Assembly (NCBI GenBank): GCA_947652615.1 | Contig: CANTDX010000002.1 | Span: 62,001 to 126,000, forward strand | Direction of reading: 5' to 3' | DNA: 64,000 bases | Source of the DNA: an uncultured Dorea sp. | GTDB taxonomy: Bacteria > Bacillota > Clostridia > Lachnospirales > Lachnospiraceae | Shown: piece after piece, positions 41,280-50,642 of the stretch | Numbering within the stretch: position 1 is the first letter of the stretch | Layout of the letters: every line of letters begins with the position of its first letter | Notes under the pieces: generated by a model | Told to the model about the DNA's origin: nothing | The model's input: the letters and a program-made list of their open reading frames with translations, nothing else | Database searches by the model: none | Position numbers and translations under genes: made by a program

Positions 41280-42761
41280 GTGAGAATAATTTTAGGTATT
41301 GATTTGGGAACCTCCAGCGCAAAAGCAATGCTCCTGGAAGCGGAGAGAGGGATTATCGCATCCGCATCTGCGGAGTATACCGTTGAGATACCTGCCGCTG
41401 GTTATGCACAGCAGTCTCCGGACATTTGGTGGAATGCGGTTATACAGACGCTTGGAAAGCTCGGTAATAAAGAGCCTTGGGCGATGAGGTACATTGCTGC
41501 CGTTGGTTTGTCGGGGCAGATGCATGGATTGGTTGCCGTGGATGATACGGGAGCGGCAGTACGCCCGGCGATCATCTGGCTGGATCAGCGCTCTAAGGAA
41601 CAGGCGGAGCAGATTGCTGCGCAGGTGTCTGAGTCAGAGATGGGAGAGATCTTCCATAACCGTGTATTTACAGGTTACGCATTTCCCTCTCTGCTATGGG
41701 TTCGTGATTATGAACCGGATAATTATGACAGGATCGCTTCGATCATGCTGCCTAAGGATTATATCCGTATGAAATTAACCGGAATGATTGGAACGGATGC
41801 TTCAGATGCGTCGTCCTCCTGCCTTGCGGATGAGAAGAGAAGAGAATGGGCGTGGGATATCATTGACAGATTCCATCTCAGAAGAGAGATCTTCCCGGAG
41901 ATTCATGAAGCGTGGGAGATTGCGGGGCAGGTTACGGACGATTGTGCAAAGGAGACGGGACTGCCGGCAGGAATACCGGTTGTGTATGGTTCCGGAGACC
42001 AGCCGGCACAGGGAATTGGCAATGGTCAGATTCGGGAGGGAGATGTCATCTGTAATATTGGCACCGGAGGCCAGATCTCAACGTATTCTGAGACCGATCG
42101 ATACGATCCGAAACTGCGGCTCCAGACATTCTGCCATGCAATAAACCGTGGATATACAATCTTCGGCGCAACGCTCTGTGCAGGGATGTCGCTGAAATGG
42201 ATGAAGAACCAGGTTCTTTGTATGAATGGATATGAACAGATGAACAGGATGGCAAGTGAGATTGAGCCTGGATGTACCGGACTTATCTATCTGCCGTATC
42301 TGTGCGGGGAACGCACGCCGCTGATGGATCCGAATGTGAGCGGAATGTTCTGGGGAATGAAGCTCTGTCATGACAGAAGGCATCTTACCAGGGCTGTTAT
42401 GGAAGGAGTGGTGTATTCACTGAAAGACTCTCTGCGTATTTTGGCTGAAAATGGGGTTCCGGCTTCAAGGGTGATTGCTTCCGGCGGCGGCGCAAATAGC
42501 CCGGTTTGGCTTCAGATGCAGGCAGATATCTTCGAATTACCGGTGGTTACATCGGTTGTACGGGAACAGGCCGGCCTGGGTGCATGTCTGATTGCAGGTG
42601 TTGGGACGGGGATATTCCGCTCTGTAGAAGAGGCCTGCTTGAGATTCACAGGTTTTGAGCATTGTGTTTATGAACCAGACGAGAAGAATAGAGACAGATA
42701 CCGGGCATCCTATGCACAGTACCGTGGAATTTCAGAAGCAATATCATCAAAAACAATTTGA
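41280..42761 (+). CDS. xylB: Xylulokinase
   Basis: 493 aa FGGY kinase. N-terminal GIDLGTSSAKAMLLE (5-19), the xylulokinase signature GLSGQMHGLVAVDD near 76-89, WLDQRS near 99 and the second-domain motif IASGGGANSPVWLQMQADI near 398-416. Phosphorylates D-xylulose (or a similar ketose) with ATP to feed the pentose phosphate pathway. Starts with GTG at 41280, preceded by AAAGGAG; it is 13 bases after the dehydrogenase stop. Confidence 0.92.
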   Translation: MRIILGIDLGTSSAKAMLLEAERGIIASASAEYTVEIPAAGYAQQSPDIWWNAVIQTLGKLGNKEPWAMRYIAAVGLSGQMHGLVAVDDTGAAVRPAIIWLDQRSKEQAEQIAAQVSESEMGEIFHNRVFTGYAFPSLLWVRDYEPDNYDRIASIMLPKDYIRMKLTGMIGTDASDASSSCLADEKRREWAWDIIDRFHLRREIFPEIHEAWEIAGQVTDDCAKETGLPAGIPVVYGSGDQPAQGIGNGQIREGDVICNIGTGGQISTYSETDRYDPKLRLQTFCHAINRGYTIFGATLCAGMSLKWMKNQVLCMNGYEQMNRMASEIEPGCTGLIYLPYLCGERTPLMDPNVSGMFWGMKLCHDRRHLTRAVMEGVVYSLKDSLRILAENGVPASRVIASGGGANSPVWLQMQADIFELPVVTSVVREQAGLGACLIAGVGTGIFRSVEEACLRFTGFEHCVYEPDEKNRDRYRASYAQYRGISEAISSKTI

Positions 42762-42836
42762 TTTGTTAATAATAGACAAAAAATGAAAGTAATAATTGTA
42801 TTAATCGACAAAAAAGAATAATAAATAAAAGAAATA

Positions 42837-42865
42837 TTGACAGTAAACAAAAATATTATTATAAT
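42837..42865 (+). promoter_or_regulatory. Consensus promoter of the epimerase-transporter-transketolase operon
   Basis: TTGACA (42837-42842), 17-bp spacer, TATAAT (42860-42865): perfect consensus boxes. The motif TAAACGATAG (42886-42895) lies just downstream of the expected start of transcription, a position suited to repression. Confidence 0.85.
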
Positions 42866-42885
42866 TAAAGTCAGAAAATAGATAA

Positions 42886-42895
42886 TAAACGATAG
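42886..42895 (+). promoter_or_regulatory. TAAAYGATWG operator-like motif, copy 4
   Basis: TAAACGATAG about 20 bases after the -10 of a perfect promoter. Confidence 0.55.
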
Positions 42896-42938
42896 TAAAT
42901 AAAAATAAAAGTTTATATGAGCTTGGAGGGAATGGATA

Positions 42939-43328
42939 ATGAAGATAAGCGCGGTTGACCATATTACAATTAATGTAAAGGACTTAGATCATTCACTCCA
43001 CTTTTACGGCAGCATTCTGGAACTTGAACAGCTTCCTTCTGTAAAGATGGAGGGGCAGACAATTTATTATTTCCGGCTTCCGGGAGGGACACGCCTGGAA
43101 CTGATTCATTATAACGATGATACGGGGATTTTTGATGGTAATAAACTTGCCGTTGGAAGCTGCAGGCATTTTGCTTTTGAAGTAGAAGATATGGATCAGG
43201 CTGTGCGGGAATTGGAAGATGCGGGATATTCTTTTCATTTGCATCCGGCATATAATGATGAACTTGGTTGTGTGTGCGGGCTTATGAGGGATCCAAACGG
43301 ATTTGAGCTGGAATTCGTGAAACGTTGA
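42939..43328 (+). CDS. VOC-family (glyoxalase/dioxygenase superfamily) protein
   Basis: 129 aa, one VOC unit of two beta-alpha-beta-beta-beta modules. Likely metal ligands: His in VDHITINV near 6, Glu in RLELIHY near 54, His in CRHFAFEV near 73 and Glu in FELEFVK near 123-126. Members isomerise, epimerise or open rings with a divalent metal; in sugar operons they may be isomerases or lactonases. First gene of a seven-gene unit. Exact reaction unknown. Confidence 0.85.
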   Translation: MKISAVDHITINVKDLDHSLHFYGSILELEQLPSVKMEGQTIYYFRLPGGTRLELIHYNDDTGIFDGNKLAVGSCRHFAFEVEDMDQAVRELEDAGYSFHLHPAYNDELGCVCGLMRDPNGFELEFVKR

Positions 43329-43350
43329 TGAGACGGAGAGGGGGAAAGCT

Positions 43351-44115
43351 GTGAATACGATTTATGACAAGCTGGATCAAAAGGGTAAGACGGTGATCGT
43401 AACAGGCGGTTACAGAGGAATCGGCCTTGGAATTGTCCGCAATTTTGCGGCGGCCGGCGCGGATATTGCTATCTGCGGAAGAAATACGGAGGCGGGAGAG
43501 AAGGTTGCCGGAGAATTACGAGCGGATCATGTGAATTGCCGGTTTTATACGGTGGATATTACGGATTGTACACAGATAGAGAAGTTTGTGGAGAGTGTGA
43601 TCAGAGACTTTGGGAAAATTGACGTATTGGTAAATAATGCAGGAATTACAGACCACACACCGGCAGAGAATATAAGTGAGAGACAGTATGACCATTTGAT
43701 GAATACGAATGTCAGGGGAACGTTTTTTATGAGTACGGCGGTCGGAAGACACATGATGGAGAATGGCATCAAGGGGAGTATCGTCATGGTTGCGTCCATG
43801 AGCGCTTATCTGGCGAATATTCCGCAGAAACAGTTGACCTACAATATGTCGAAAGCGGCGATCTGTTCCATGACCCAGTGTCTTGCTGTGGAGTGGGCCG
43901 GGCATAGGATCCGTGTGAATGCGGTCTGTCCGGGATATATCCAGACGGAGATGGTGATGGAGGATTTGGCGCCTACCTGGCGCAGTATGACGCCGATGGG
44001 ACATTTCGGAGAAGTAGATGACGTGGGGGCGGCAGTCTTATTCCTAGCTTCCGACGCGTCGGCTTATATGACGGGTTCCCGTGTGATTATGGATGGAGGA
44101 TATAGTTGTATTTAA
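43351..44115 (+). CDS. Short-chain dehydrogenase/reductase
   Basis: 254 aa classical SDR: TGGYRGIGLGIVRNF near 18-32, NNAG near 93-96, YNMSK near 163-167 and CPGYIQTEMV near 192-201. Resembles gluconate 5-dehydrogenase/sorbose reductase-like enzymes. Starts with GTG at 43351 after GGAGAGGGGGAAAGCT. Lies between the VOC protein and the 3-epimerase-like gene; probably interconverts a polyol or sugar acid with its keto form. Confidence 0.9.
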   Translation: MNTIYDKLDQKGKTVIVTGGYRGIGLGIVRNFAAAGADIAICGRNTEAGEKVAGELRADHVNCRFYTVDITDCTQIEKFVESVIRDFGKIDVLVNNAGITDHTPAENISERQYDHLMNTNVRGTFFMSTAVGRHMMENGIKGSIVMVASMSAYLANIPQKQLTYNMSKAAICSMTQCLAVEWAGHRIRVNAVCPGYIQTEMVMEDLAPTWRSMTPMGHFGEVDDVGAAVLFLASDASAYMTGSRVIMDGGYSCI

Positions 44116-44135
44116 GAAAAGGAGGAATTGTATCT

Positions 44136-45008
44136 ATGAAATTTGGAACTTATTTTGCATATTGGGAGAGTGAATGGGATACGGACTATCTGCAATACTG
44201 TAAAAAGGTATCTTCCCTTGGCTTTGATGTACTGGAAGTCGGCGGCGCCGGTATCTACAGCATGACGGAAGAGGAGCTTAGAGAATTGCGTCAGGAAGCG
44301 GAGAAGTATGAGATAAAGCTGACGGCATGTATTGGACTTTCGAAGGACTGTGATGTTTCATCTGTGGATGCTGATGTACGTGCGAAAGGAATCGCATTTA
44401 TGAAACGGCTGCTGGATCATATGCATATTGCGGGTATTGACCGTCTAAGCGGGATTACTCATTCCTATTGGCCCTTTGATTATACGCAGGAATTTGATAA
44501 GGCTGTGATGCGAAGATTTGCGGTTCAGAGCGTGCGTGAGATCGCAGATTATGCGGCAGGGTATGGAATCACCCTGAATCTTGAGGTGGTCAACCGCTTT
44601 GAACATCCTCTTTTGAACTGTGCGGCTGAGGCGGTAAGCTTTGTCAAGGAGATTGATAAGCCGAATGTGAAGATCTTGTTGGATACGTTCCATATGAATA
44701 TTGAGGAAGATACATTCCGAGACGCGTTCTTATGCGCAGGCTCTTATCTTGGCCATGTTCATATTGGAGAGGCGAACCGTAAGGTGCCCGGAAAAGGGCA
44801 TATTGCATGGGATGAGATCGGACAGGCGTTACATGAGATCGGATATGAAGAATGTGTCGTAATGGAACCATTCGTGAAGGAAGGCGGCATCGTAGGACGG
44901 GATATCCATGTGTGGAGAGATCTGTCCGGCAATGCGGATGAGAAGAAGCTTGACGAGGATATCGCCGAGTCACTGGTATTCGTGAAAAAAGTTTTTGAGA
45001 ACAAATAG
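44136..45008 (+). CDS. D-allulose (psicose)/D-tagatose 3-epimerase family protein
   Basis: 290 aa TIM-barrel. Start KFGTYFAYWESEW closely resembles Clostridium cellulolyticum D-psicose 3-epimerase, and the four metal/catalytic residues fall at the same numbers: Glu150 (LEVVNRFE), Asp183 (LDTFHMNIEED), His209 (HVHIGE) and Glu244 (VVMEPF). Such enzymes epimerise ketohexoses or ketopentoses at C3 through an enediolate on Mn or Co. I use ATG 44136 after AAAAGGAGGAATTGTATCT. With xylulokinase and transketolase nearby it likely converts a rare ketose. The actual sugar is not visible. Confidence 0.88.
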   Translation: MKFGTYFAYWESEWDTDYLQYCKKVSSLGFDVLEVGGAGIYSMTEEELRELRQEAEKYEIKLTACIGLSKDCDVSSVDADVRAKGIAFMKRLLDHMHIAGIDRLSGITHSYWPFDYTQEFDKAVMRRFAVQSVREIADYAAGYGITLNLEVVNRFEHPLLNCAAEAVSFVKEIDKPNVKILLDTFHMNIEEDTFRDAFLCAGSYLGHVHIGEANRKVPGKGHIAWDEIGQALHEIGYEECVVMEPFVKEGGIVGRDIHVWRDLSGNADEKKLDEDIAESLVFVKKVFENK

Positions 45009-45070
45009 AGTTAATAAATGTGCGGAAACATTTATTATAGAACAGATCAATTAAAAGGAGGAAAATGAAG

Positions 45071-46240
45071 ATGATGAAAAAGACGATTGCACTGCTGATG
45101 ACGATCATGTTGATGGCAAGTATGGTTGTGGGCTGCAACGACAAAGGCGCGGCAGACAGCGGCGAACCTGCGGCTGAGAATGAGAATTCGGGTTCAGATG
45201 AAGGTGACGATACGGTTCATTTGAAATTCGGGTATGCTCCGCCAAATGTAACGGAGGTATTCAAGTCGGCAGAGAATTACTTAAGAAAAGGTGTGGAGGA
45301 CGCGAAAGAGCATGGAATAGATATTGAGCTGATTGTCGCGGAACCAACGGGTAATGAGACGAATTATGAATCTCAGGTAACGAATCTGGAGAATCTACTG
45401 GCACAGGGCTGTGATGCAATCTTCTGTTCGCCTGGTTCAGAGGATGCGTGCCATAATGTATTTGAAGAAATTAACAATGCGGGCGTACCGTTGATCCTCT
45501 TTAATATTGCAGAATCCCCGGAAGGAATCGACAGCTATCTGGTAGGATTTAACAATGAGACAGCCGGTGCGGTTTCCGGATATGCATTCCTTGATTATTA
45601 TGGAGGTCCCGGAGTTCTTGGTACAGGCGAGAAGGTAGATGTGGACCCGGATACCAAGATGACCCTTGAGTGGTGGGAAGAGTTATATAAGGATTTTGAC
45701 TATAGTACCATAGAGAAGGTGGATGTAGGAATCATCTCTGGTATTGAGGGATCGATCTATACGATAGAAAGATATGACGGTTTCGCAAATGTTGTATCTC
45801 AGGCATCCAATGTAAATATTGCAGCGACTCTGAACGGCGACTGGGATCGTGATACTTCCCTGGCAGCGGCAGAGAATATGCTTCAGGCCAATGATCTGGA
45901 TGCGATCTTTGCAATGTGTGCAGAGAGCGAGATGGCGGCAACGGTTGCGGTTGAGAATGCGAATAAGACAGGCGATGTTCTGGTATTTGGAAATGACGGT
46001 ACGAATGAATCGCTTCAGACCATCAAGGATGGACTGATCGTTGCGGAGACATGGCATGGCTTCCCGGAGTGGGGATGGTACGGAGTGGAAACGGCAGTGA
46101 AGATCTGTCTGGGACTGGATGTGGATAAGTTTATCGATATCGGGCCAAGAACGGAGTATAGTGATAATGTCGATGTCTTCATTGATCCTGAGTTTGATCC
46201 TATTGACTGGGAAGGTATTCTGAAAGAAGCAGGCCGTTAA
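45071..46240 (+). CDS. RbsB-like sugar ABC transporter binding lipoprotein
   Basis: About 389 aa, family 4 periplasmic-binding-protein fold. Signal peptide (MKKTIALLMTIMLMASMVVG) with lipobox Cys (VVGCND), an acidic linker, then the ribose-type domain (LLAQGCDAIFCSPGSED; LVFGNDGTNESLQTIKDG). Three ATGs (45065, 45071, 45074) are possible; 45071 has the best spacing to AAAAGGAGG. Provides sugar or polyol capture for the RbsA/RbsC-type partners that follow. Confidence 0.9.
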   Translation: MMKKTIALLMTIMLMASMVVGCNDKGAADSGEPAAENENSGSDEGDDTVHLKFGYAPPNVTEVFKSAENYLRKGVEDAKEHGIDIELIVAEPTGNETNYESQVTNLENLLAQGCDAIFCSPGSEDACHNVFEEINNAGVPLILFNIAESPEGIDSYLVGFNNETAGAVSGYAFLDYYGGPGVLGTGEKVDVDPDTKMTLEWWEELYKDFDYSTIEKVDVGIISGIEGSIYTIERYDGFANVVSQASNVNIAATLNGDWDRDTSLAAAENMLQANDLDAIFAMCAESEMAATVAVENANKTGDVLVFGNDGTNESLQTIKDGLIVAETWHGFPEWGWYGVETAVKICLGLDVDKFIDIGPRTEYSDNVDVFIDPEFDPIDWEGILKEAGR

Positions 46241-46283
46241 TAGTAAGAAGCCGACAGGGGAAATAGTATAGAGTGTTAAATGG

Positions 46284-46325
46284 TTGGGGGTGTCAGAAAA
46301 TGCAGCATTTTCCGGCAGCCCCCAA
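46284..46325 (+). other. Long stem-loop between binding-protein and ATPase genes
   Basis: TTGGGGG (46284-46290) pairs with CCCCCAA (46319-46325), with an inner GAAAATG/CATTTTC stem around a short loop. No T-run follows, so it is more likely an RNA-protecting or attenuating hairpin. It occupies the same operon position as the hairpins at 24051 and 32742. Confidence 0.65.
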
Positions 46326-46350
46326 AGTCAGATTGCAGGAGAGAGCGTAT

Positions 46351-47865
46351 ATGGGCAATATAGTGTTAGAGATGAGAGACATTGATAAGTCTTTTGGTGC
46401 AACGCATGCTTTAAAGAAAGTCAGCTTTACTGTCGAGCAGGGCGAAGTTCATATGCTGTTGGGCGAAAATGGCGCAGGGAAATCTACCTTGATGAAGATC
46501 CTTGCCGGTTCATTGAAAGCAGATAGCGGAGCGATATATTGGGACGGGAAAGAGATTCAGATATCATCGCCTTCTGTAGCGCATGAACTGGGGATCAGTA
46601 TGGTATATCAGGAGCTTGCCTTAGTCGAGACTATGACCGTGCTTGAGAATGTTTTGATGGGCAGTATGGATTGCCGGGGCAAAACGATCGTTCTCGACAG
46701 AGCTGCATGTAAAGAGCATGCCAGGAAAGCGTTGGAGCGCGTGGGGCTTGGTTCCCTGAATGTAGATACAAGAATCGAAACGCTCAGTCTGGGTGTCAGA
46801 CAATTAATAGAGATTGCAAAAGGCTTGTCAGGAAACGCAAGGCTGCTGATCTTGGATGAGCCTACTTCTGCATTGACGGAAACAGAGGTGGATAATCTGT
46901 TTTCTATTATTGGAGATCTGCAGAAGGAAAAGATATCATTTATTTTTATTACTCACAAATTAGAAGAGGTGGAACGCATCGGATCCCGCGTTTCTATTCT
47001 GCGTGACGGAGAGGTGATCGGTGAAACCAAGAAGGTTGGGCAGATAGAAGAACATGATATGATCACCCGTATGGTCGGACGTGAGATTACAGAGTTTTAT
47101 CCCAAAGAGTATAACGTGAAGGAAGGGGCGAAGGATCTGCTGCGGGTGGAAGGACTTACGAATTATAAGTATTTCCATGATGTGAATTTCAGCGTGAGAG
47201 AAGGAGAAGTTCTTGGCGTCGCAGGATTGGTCGGAAGCGGGACGACGGAGATTGTTGAGGCGATATTCGGATTGAAAAAGCTGGATGGCGGTAAGATTAT
47301 TTTCCAGGATAAGGAATTGGATAAGATAACGCCGCATCATTCACTGCGGCGGGGGCTGGGGATGCTGACGAAGGACCGCAAGTCCAGTGTTCTGCTTCAT
47401 ATGCCTATTTATTGTAACATTACTTTATCGAATTTTATTGAATTTGTGAAGCTTAAAATTGTCCGGCTGCAAGGCAAGGAGCGTATGGAGTCCGGAATCT
47501 ATGCAAAAAAACTGCGGCTGAAAGCGGAATCGTTGGAGAAGCTGGCTAATTCACTTAGCGGCGGCAATCAGCAGAAGGTAGTTATTTCCCGTCTGCTGTG
47601 TGCGAAAAGCAGGCTTTTTATTATGGATGATCCTACACGTGGTATTGATGTGGGCGCGAAGGTTGATGTATATGAATCCATCAATGAACTGACCAAGGAA
47701 GGGTGCTCGGTCATCCTGATCTCTTCCCAGCTTCCTGAATTGATCGGTATGTCGGATCGTATTATTGTTGCGGTGGATGGCACGATTGCGGCGGAATTTG
47801 ACGCCCGCAATTGTAAACAGGAGCATATTATGAATATTATCGCAGGAGGAAATAAAAATGAATGA
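46351..47865 (+). CDS. Sugar ABC transporter ATP-binding protein (RbsA/MglA type)
   Basis: 504 aa with two ABC domains. First: Walker A GENGAGKST near 38-46, signature region LSLGVRQLIEIAKGL and Walker B LLILDEPTSAL. Second: degenerate Walker A (GLVGSGTTE near 290-298), LSGGNQQKVVISR near 403-415 and LFIMDDPTRGID. The active second signature with a degenerate second P-loop is normal for this family. Start at ATG 46351 (AGGAGAGAG); the longer frame from 46273 runs through the hairpin. Confidence 0.93.
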   Translation: MGNIVLEMRDIDKSFGATHALKKVSFTVEQGEVHMLLGENGAGKSTLMKILAGSLKADSGAIYWDGKEIQISSPSVAHELGISMVYQELALVETMTVLENVLMGSMDCRGKTIVLDRAACKEHARKALERVGLGSLNVDTRIETLSLGVRQLIEIAKGLSGNARLLILDEPTSALTETEVDNLFSIIGDLQKEKISFIFITHKLEEVERIGSRVSILRDGEVIGETKKVGQIEEHDMITRMVGREITEFYPKEYNVKEGAKDLLRVEGLTNYKYFHDVNFSVREGEVLGVAGLVGSGTTEIVEAIFGLKKLDGGKIIFQDKELDKITPHHSLRRGLGMLTKDRKSSVLLHMPIYCNITLSNFIEFVKLKIVRLQGKERMESGIYAKKLRLKAESLEKLANSLSGGNQQKVVISRLLCAKSRLFIMDDPTRGIDVGAKVDVYESINELTKEGCSVILISSQLPELIGMSDRIIVAVDGTIAAEFDARNCKQEHIMNIIAGGNKNE

Positions 47866-48835
47866 AAGTATAGCTACACGCAGAGTAAAGCGGCTGACGA
47901 TGATTCAGAAGTTCAGCCCGATCGTAATTCTGGCGGTTTTGTTTGGTGTTATGACGATTGTCAATCCGTCGTTCTTGCAGCGTGCAAGCTTGATGAACCT
48001 GCTGAAGCAGTGTGCGGTTTACGGTATCCTTGCAATCGGTGAGACCTATATGATCATGACGGGCGGTATCGATCTGTCTGTCAGTGCGGTTTGTTGTTTT
48101 ACGGGATGTATGATCTCTTTCTTGAATGCGAAGATGGGAATGTCGCCTGTCACTGCGCTTTTGATCGGATTCGCGATTGCGCTCGCGGTTGGTCTGATCA
48201 ACGGAATTCTGACGGCGATCGTGAATATACCGGATTTCATTGCGACACTGGGAACACAGACGATCTTGAATGGTTTGGCGCTGTTGATTACCGGCGGGCT
48301 GTCGATCACCGGTATTGCGAAATCGATCACTACGATCGGTGCAAAGTCAGGACTGGGGATAGGCTTTCCGTATGCGGCAGTTGCATTCTTCGGGGTGTTG
48401 CTGGTGGGTTGGTTTCTGCAGGAGAAGACGACGCTGGGCCGGAATTTTCTGGCGATCGGCGGCAACAAAGAGGCGGCGAGGGTTTCCGGAGTCAAGATTA
48501 TAAGCACGAAGATATGGGCTTGTGTCCTGTCGGCGGCATTCGCGGCGATCGGGGGACTTGTGTTGGTAGGACGTCTGAATTCAGCCAACGCGTTGATGGG
48601 TTCAGGTTACGAACTGGATGCAATCGCCTGTGTAGTGGTCGGAGGTACATCTATTAACGGTGGTTCCGGGAGAATGGTCGGAACGCTGATCGGTGTCCTG
48701 ATTATGGCTATCATCAATACAGGTATGGATATGGCCGGTCTGGCAAGCTACTATCAGGATATTATTCAGGGAATCGTGATTGTACTGGTTCTTGCTTTGG
48801 ATTGTGTGATTCGTAAGAAACTGTCTGACGGTTAA
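47858..48835 (+). CDS. Sugar ABC transporter permease (RbsC type)
   Basis: 325 aa, eight to ten membrane helices. Family motifs GETYMIMTGGIDLSVSAV near 62-79 and GGTSINGGSGRMVGTLIGV near 265-283. It overlaps the ATPase gene by eight bases with AGGAGGAAATAAAA before the ATG. Completes the only sugar importer in the 37-59 kb region. Confidence 0.93.
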   Translation: MNESIATRRVKRLTMIQKFSPIVILAVLFGVMTIVNPSFLQRASLMNLLKQCAVYGILAIGETYMIMTGGIDLSVSAVCCFTGCMISFLNAKMGMSPVTALLIGFAIALAVGLINGILTAIVNIPDFIATLGTQTILNGLALLITGGLSITGIAKSITTIGAKSGLGIGFPYAAVAFFGVLLVGWFLQEKTTLGRNFLAIGGNKEAARVSGVKIISTKIWACVLSAAFAAIGGLVLVGRLNSANALMGSGYELDAIACVVVGGTSINGGSGRMVGTLIGVLIMAIINTGMDMAGLASYYQDIIQGIVIVLVLALDCVIRKKLSDG

Positions 48836-48852
48836 GGCAGAGAGGTAGGGCT

Positions 48853-49689
48853 ATGAGATTTGATAAGATACAGACGGAACGTTTCGCCATAGAGATCAGG
48901 AAGAGCCTGCTTCGCGCAATCGCGTCTAAGGGAAGCGGTCATGTGGGAGGTTCGCTGTCAATTGCGGATGTACTGGCAGTGCTCTATGGCGGTGTAATGA
49001 AGGTGGACCCTGCCAATCCGCAGATGGAGGACAGAGACTATCTTGTGATATCAAAAGGCCATGCGGGTCCGGCTGTGTATGCGGCGCTGGCGCTGAGGGG
49101 ATTTTTCCCTATGGAGGCTCTGGATACCCTGAACCGCGGCGGGACCATGCTGCCCAGTCATACGGACCGCTTGAAGACGCCGGGGATCGACCTTACGACT
49201 GGATCGCTGGGCCAGGGAGCGTCCCTGGCAGCCGGCGCCGCATTTGCAGATAAACTTGACGGACGTGATAATTATACGTATCTGATCCTGGGCGACGGGG
49301 AACTGGATGAGGGACAGGTCTGGGAAAGCATCATGTTTGCGGCGCATCAGAAGCTTAGCCGCCTGATCATATTTGTGGATGCGAACGGGAAGCAATTGGA
49401 CGGTACAACGGATGAGATCTGTGCTCTTGGAGATATTGCGGCAAAGTTCGCATCTTTTGGTTGCAATACGATTGCTGTGGATAACGGCAATGACCCGGAA
49501 CAGATCTACCGGGCGATCGTGGAGGCGAAGGAAGAGACGCAGAAGCCCACGGCTATTATCCTGCATACGGTGAAGGGGGCGGGAGTCAGTAAATATGCCG
49601 AAATGGAGAACTGTCATTCCTGCAGTGTTACCAGGGAAGATCTTGAGGAGGCGTATAGAGAACTGGAAGATAGGAAAAGGAGTCTTTGA
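48853..49689 (+). CDS. Transketolase, N-terminal (TPP-binding) subunit
   Basis: 278 aa. TPP/Mg motif GDGELDEGQVWESIMFA near 150-166, GSGHVGGSLSIADVLAVLY near 27-45 and HTDRLKTPGIDLTTGSLGQG near 98-117. Split transketolases are common in clostridia and archaea. The reaction moves a two-carbon ketol unit; a related split pair acts on apulose 4-phosphate in apiose catabolism. It starts 17 bases after the permease gene and is nearly fused to the second subunit. Confidence 0.92.
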   Translation: MRFDKIQTERFAIEIRKSLLRAIASKGSGHVGGSLSIADVLAVLYGGVMKVDPANPQMEDRDYLVISKGHAGPAVYAALALRGFFPMEALDTLNRGGTMLPSHTDRLKTPGIDLTTGSLGQGASLAAGAAFADKLDGRDNYTYLILGDGELDEGQVWESIMFAAHQKLSRLIIFVDANGKQLDGTTDEICALGDIAAKFASFGCNTIAVDNGNDPEQIYRAIVEAKEETQKPTAIILHTVKGAGVSKYAEMENCHSCSVTREDLEEAYRELEDRKRSL

Positions 49690-49691
49690 GT

Positions 49692-50642
49692 ATGGCTATG
49701 ATCAAAAATGATAAGACAGAGCTTCGCAAGGTGCTTGCGTGTGAACTTCGTTCCATGATGGAAGAGGACAGAAACATCATATATATGGAAGCGGATCTGG
49801 GCGGCGCGCTTGGGACGGGCAGCTTGTTTGAGGATTTCCTGGGACAGGCTGTTAATGTCGGGATAATGGAGGCGAATATGGCCGGTGCAGCGGCGGGGAT
49901 GTCGGTGAAGGGGAAGATCCCGTTCATACATAGCTTTGGTACATTTGCGTCCAGACGGTGTGCGGACCAGGCTTTTTTGTCCGGTTGTTATAATGGCGCG
50001 AACGTCCGTATCCTGGGTTCCGATCCTGGGATCTCGGCAGAGGCGAACGGGGGAACACACATGCCTTTGGAGGATATGGCGATTTACCGTTCGTTTCCGG
50101 AGATGACGGTACTGGATATTGCGGAGCCAAGTCTGTTTCGGTTTGTCCTGCGGGAGACGGCGAAAAGATACGGCATGTTCTATCTGCGTTTTCCGCGCAA
50201 AGGCTGCTATGCCTATTATGATAAAGAAGGATTCGAGATTGGGAGAGCCAATGTACTGCGCGCGGGCAGAGACGTTACAATCGCAGCCTCCGGGATTGAG
50301 GTTGTGGAAGCGCTGAAGGCGGCAGATAGATTAGAGACAGAGGGTATACAGGCAGAAGTGATCGATGTATTCACGGTAAAGCCGATAGATGCGGAATGTA
50401 TATGTGCAAGCGCCAGGAAGACAGGCGCGGTGGTTACGGCAGAGAATCATAATGTGATAGGCGGGCTTGGATCGGCGGTTGCAGAAGTGCTTGCGGAACA
50501 TGTTCCCTGTCCGATGAAGCGGGTCGGTGTCAGGGATCGGTTTGGAGAAGTGGGAGATCTGGCATATCTGTCAGAGTTGTTCGGACTCACCAAAGAGTAC
50601 ATAATTCAGGCGGCCAAGGAAGTAATAGAACGGAAGAATTGA
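49692..50642 (+). CDS. Transketolase, C-terminal subunit
   Basis: 316 aa with the pyrimidine-binding and C-terminal transketolase domains: MEADLGGALGT near 33-43, the catalytic Glu region NVGIMEANMAGAAAGM near 57-72, FASRRCADQ near 91, and VVTAENHNVIGGLGSAV near 251-267. I use ATG 49692 after AAAGGAG; a TTG at 49686 is the alternative. End of the operon, followed by a strong terminator. Confidence 0.92.
   Translation: MAMIKNDKTELRKVLACELRSMMEEDRNIIYMEADLGGALGTGSLFEDFLGQAVNVGIMEANMAGAAAGMSVKGKIPFIHSFGTFASRRCADQAFLSGCYNGANVRILGSDPGISAEANGGTHMPLEDMAIYRSFPEMTVLDIAEPSLFRFVLRETAKRYGMFYLRFPRKGCYAYYDKEGFEIGRANVLRAGRDVTIAASGIEVVEALKAADRLETEGIQAEVIDVFTVKPIDAECICASARKTGAVVTAENHNVIGGLGSAVAEVLAEHVPCPMKRVGVRDRFGEVGDLAYLSELFGLTKEYIIQAAKEVIERKN

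Noticed and set aside
44106..44135. Ten-residue extension of the epimerase from an earlier start
   Set aside because: It overlaps the ribosome site, and the shorter form aligns residue-for-residue with the characterised enzyme.
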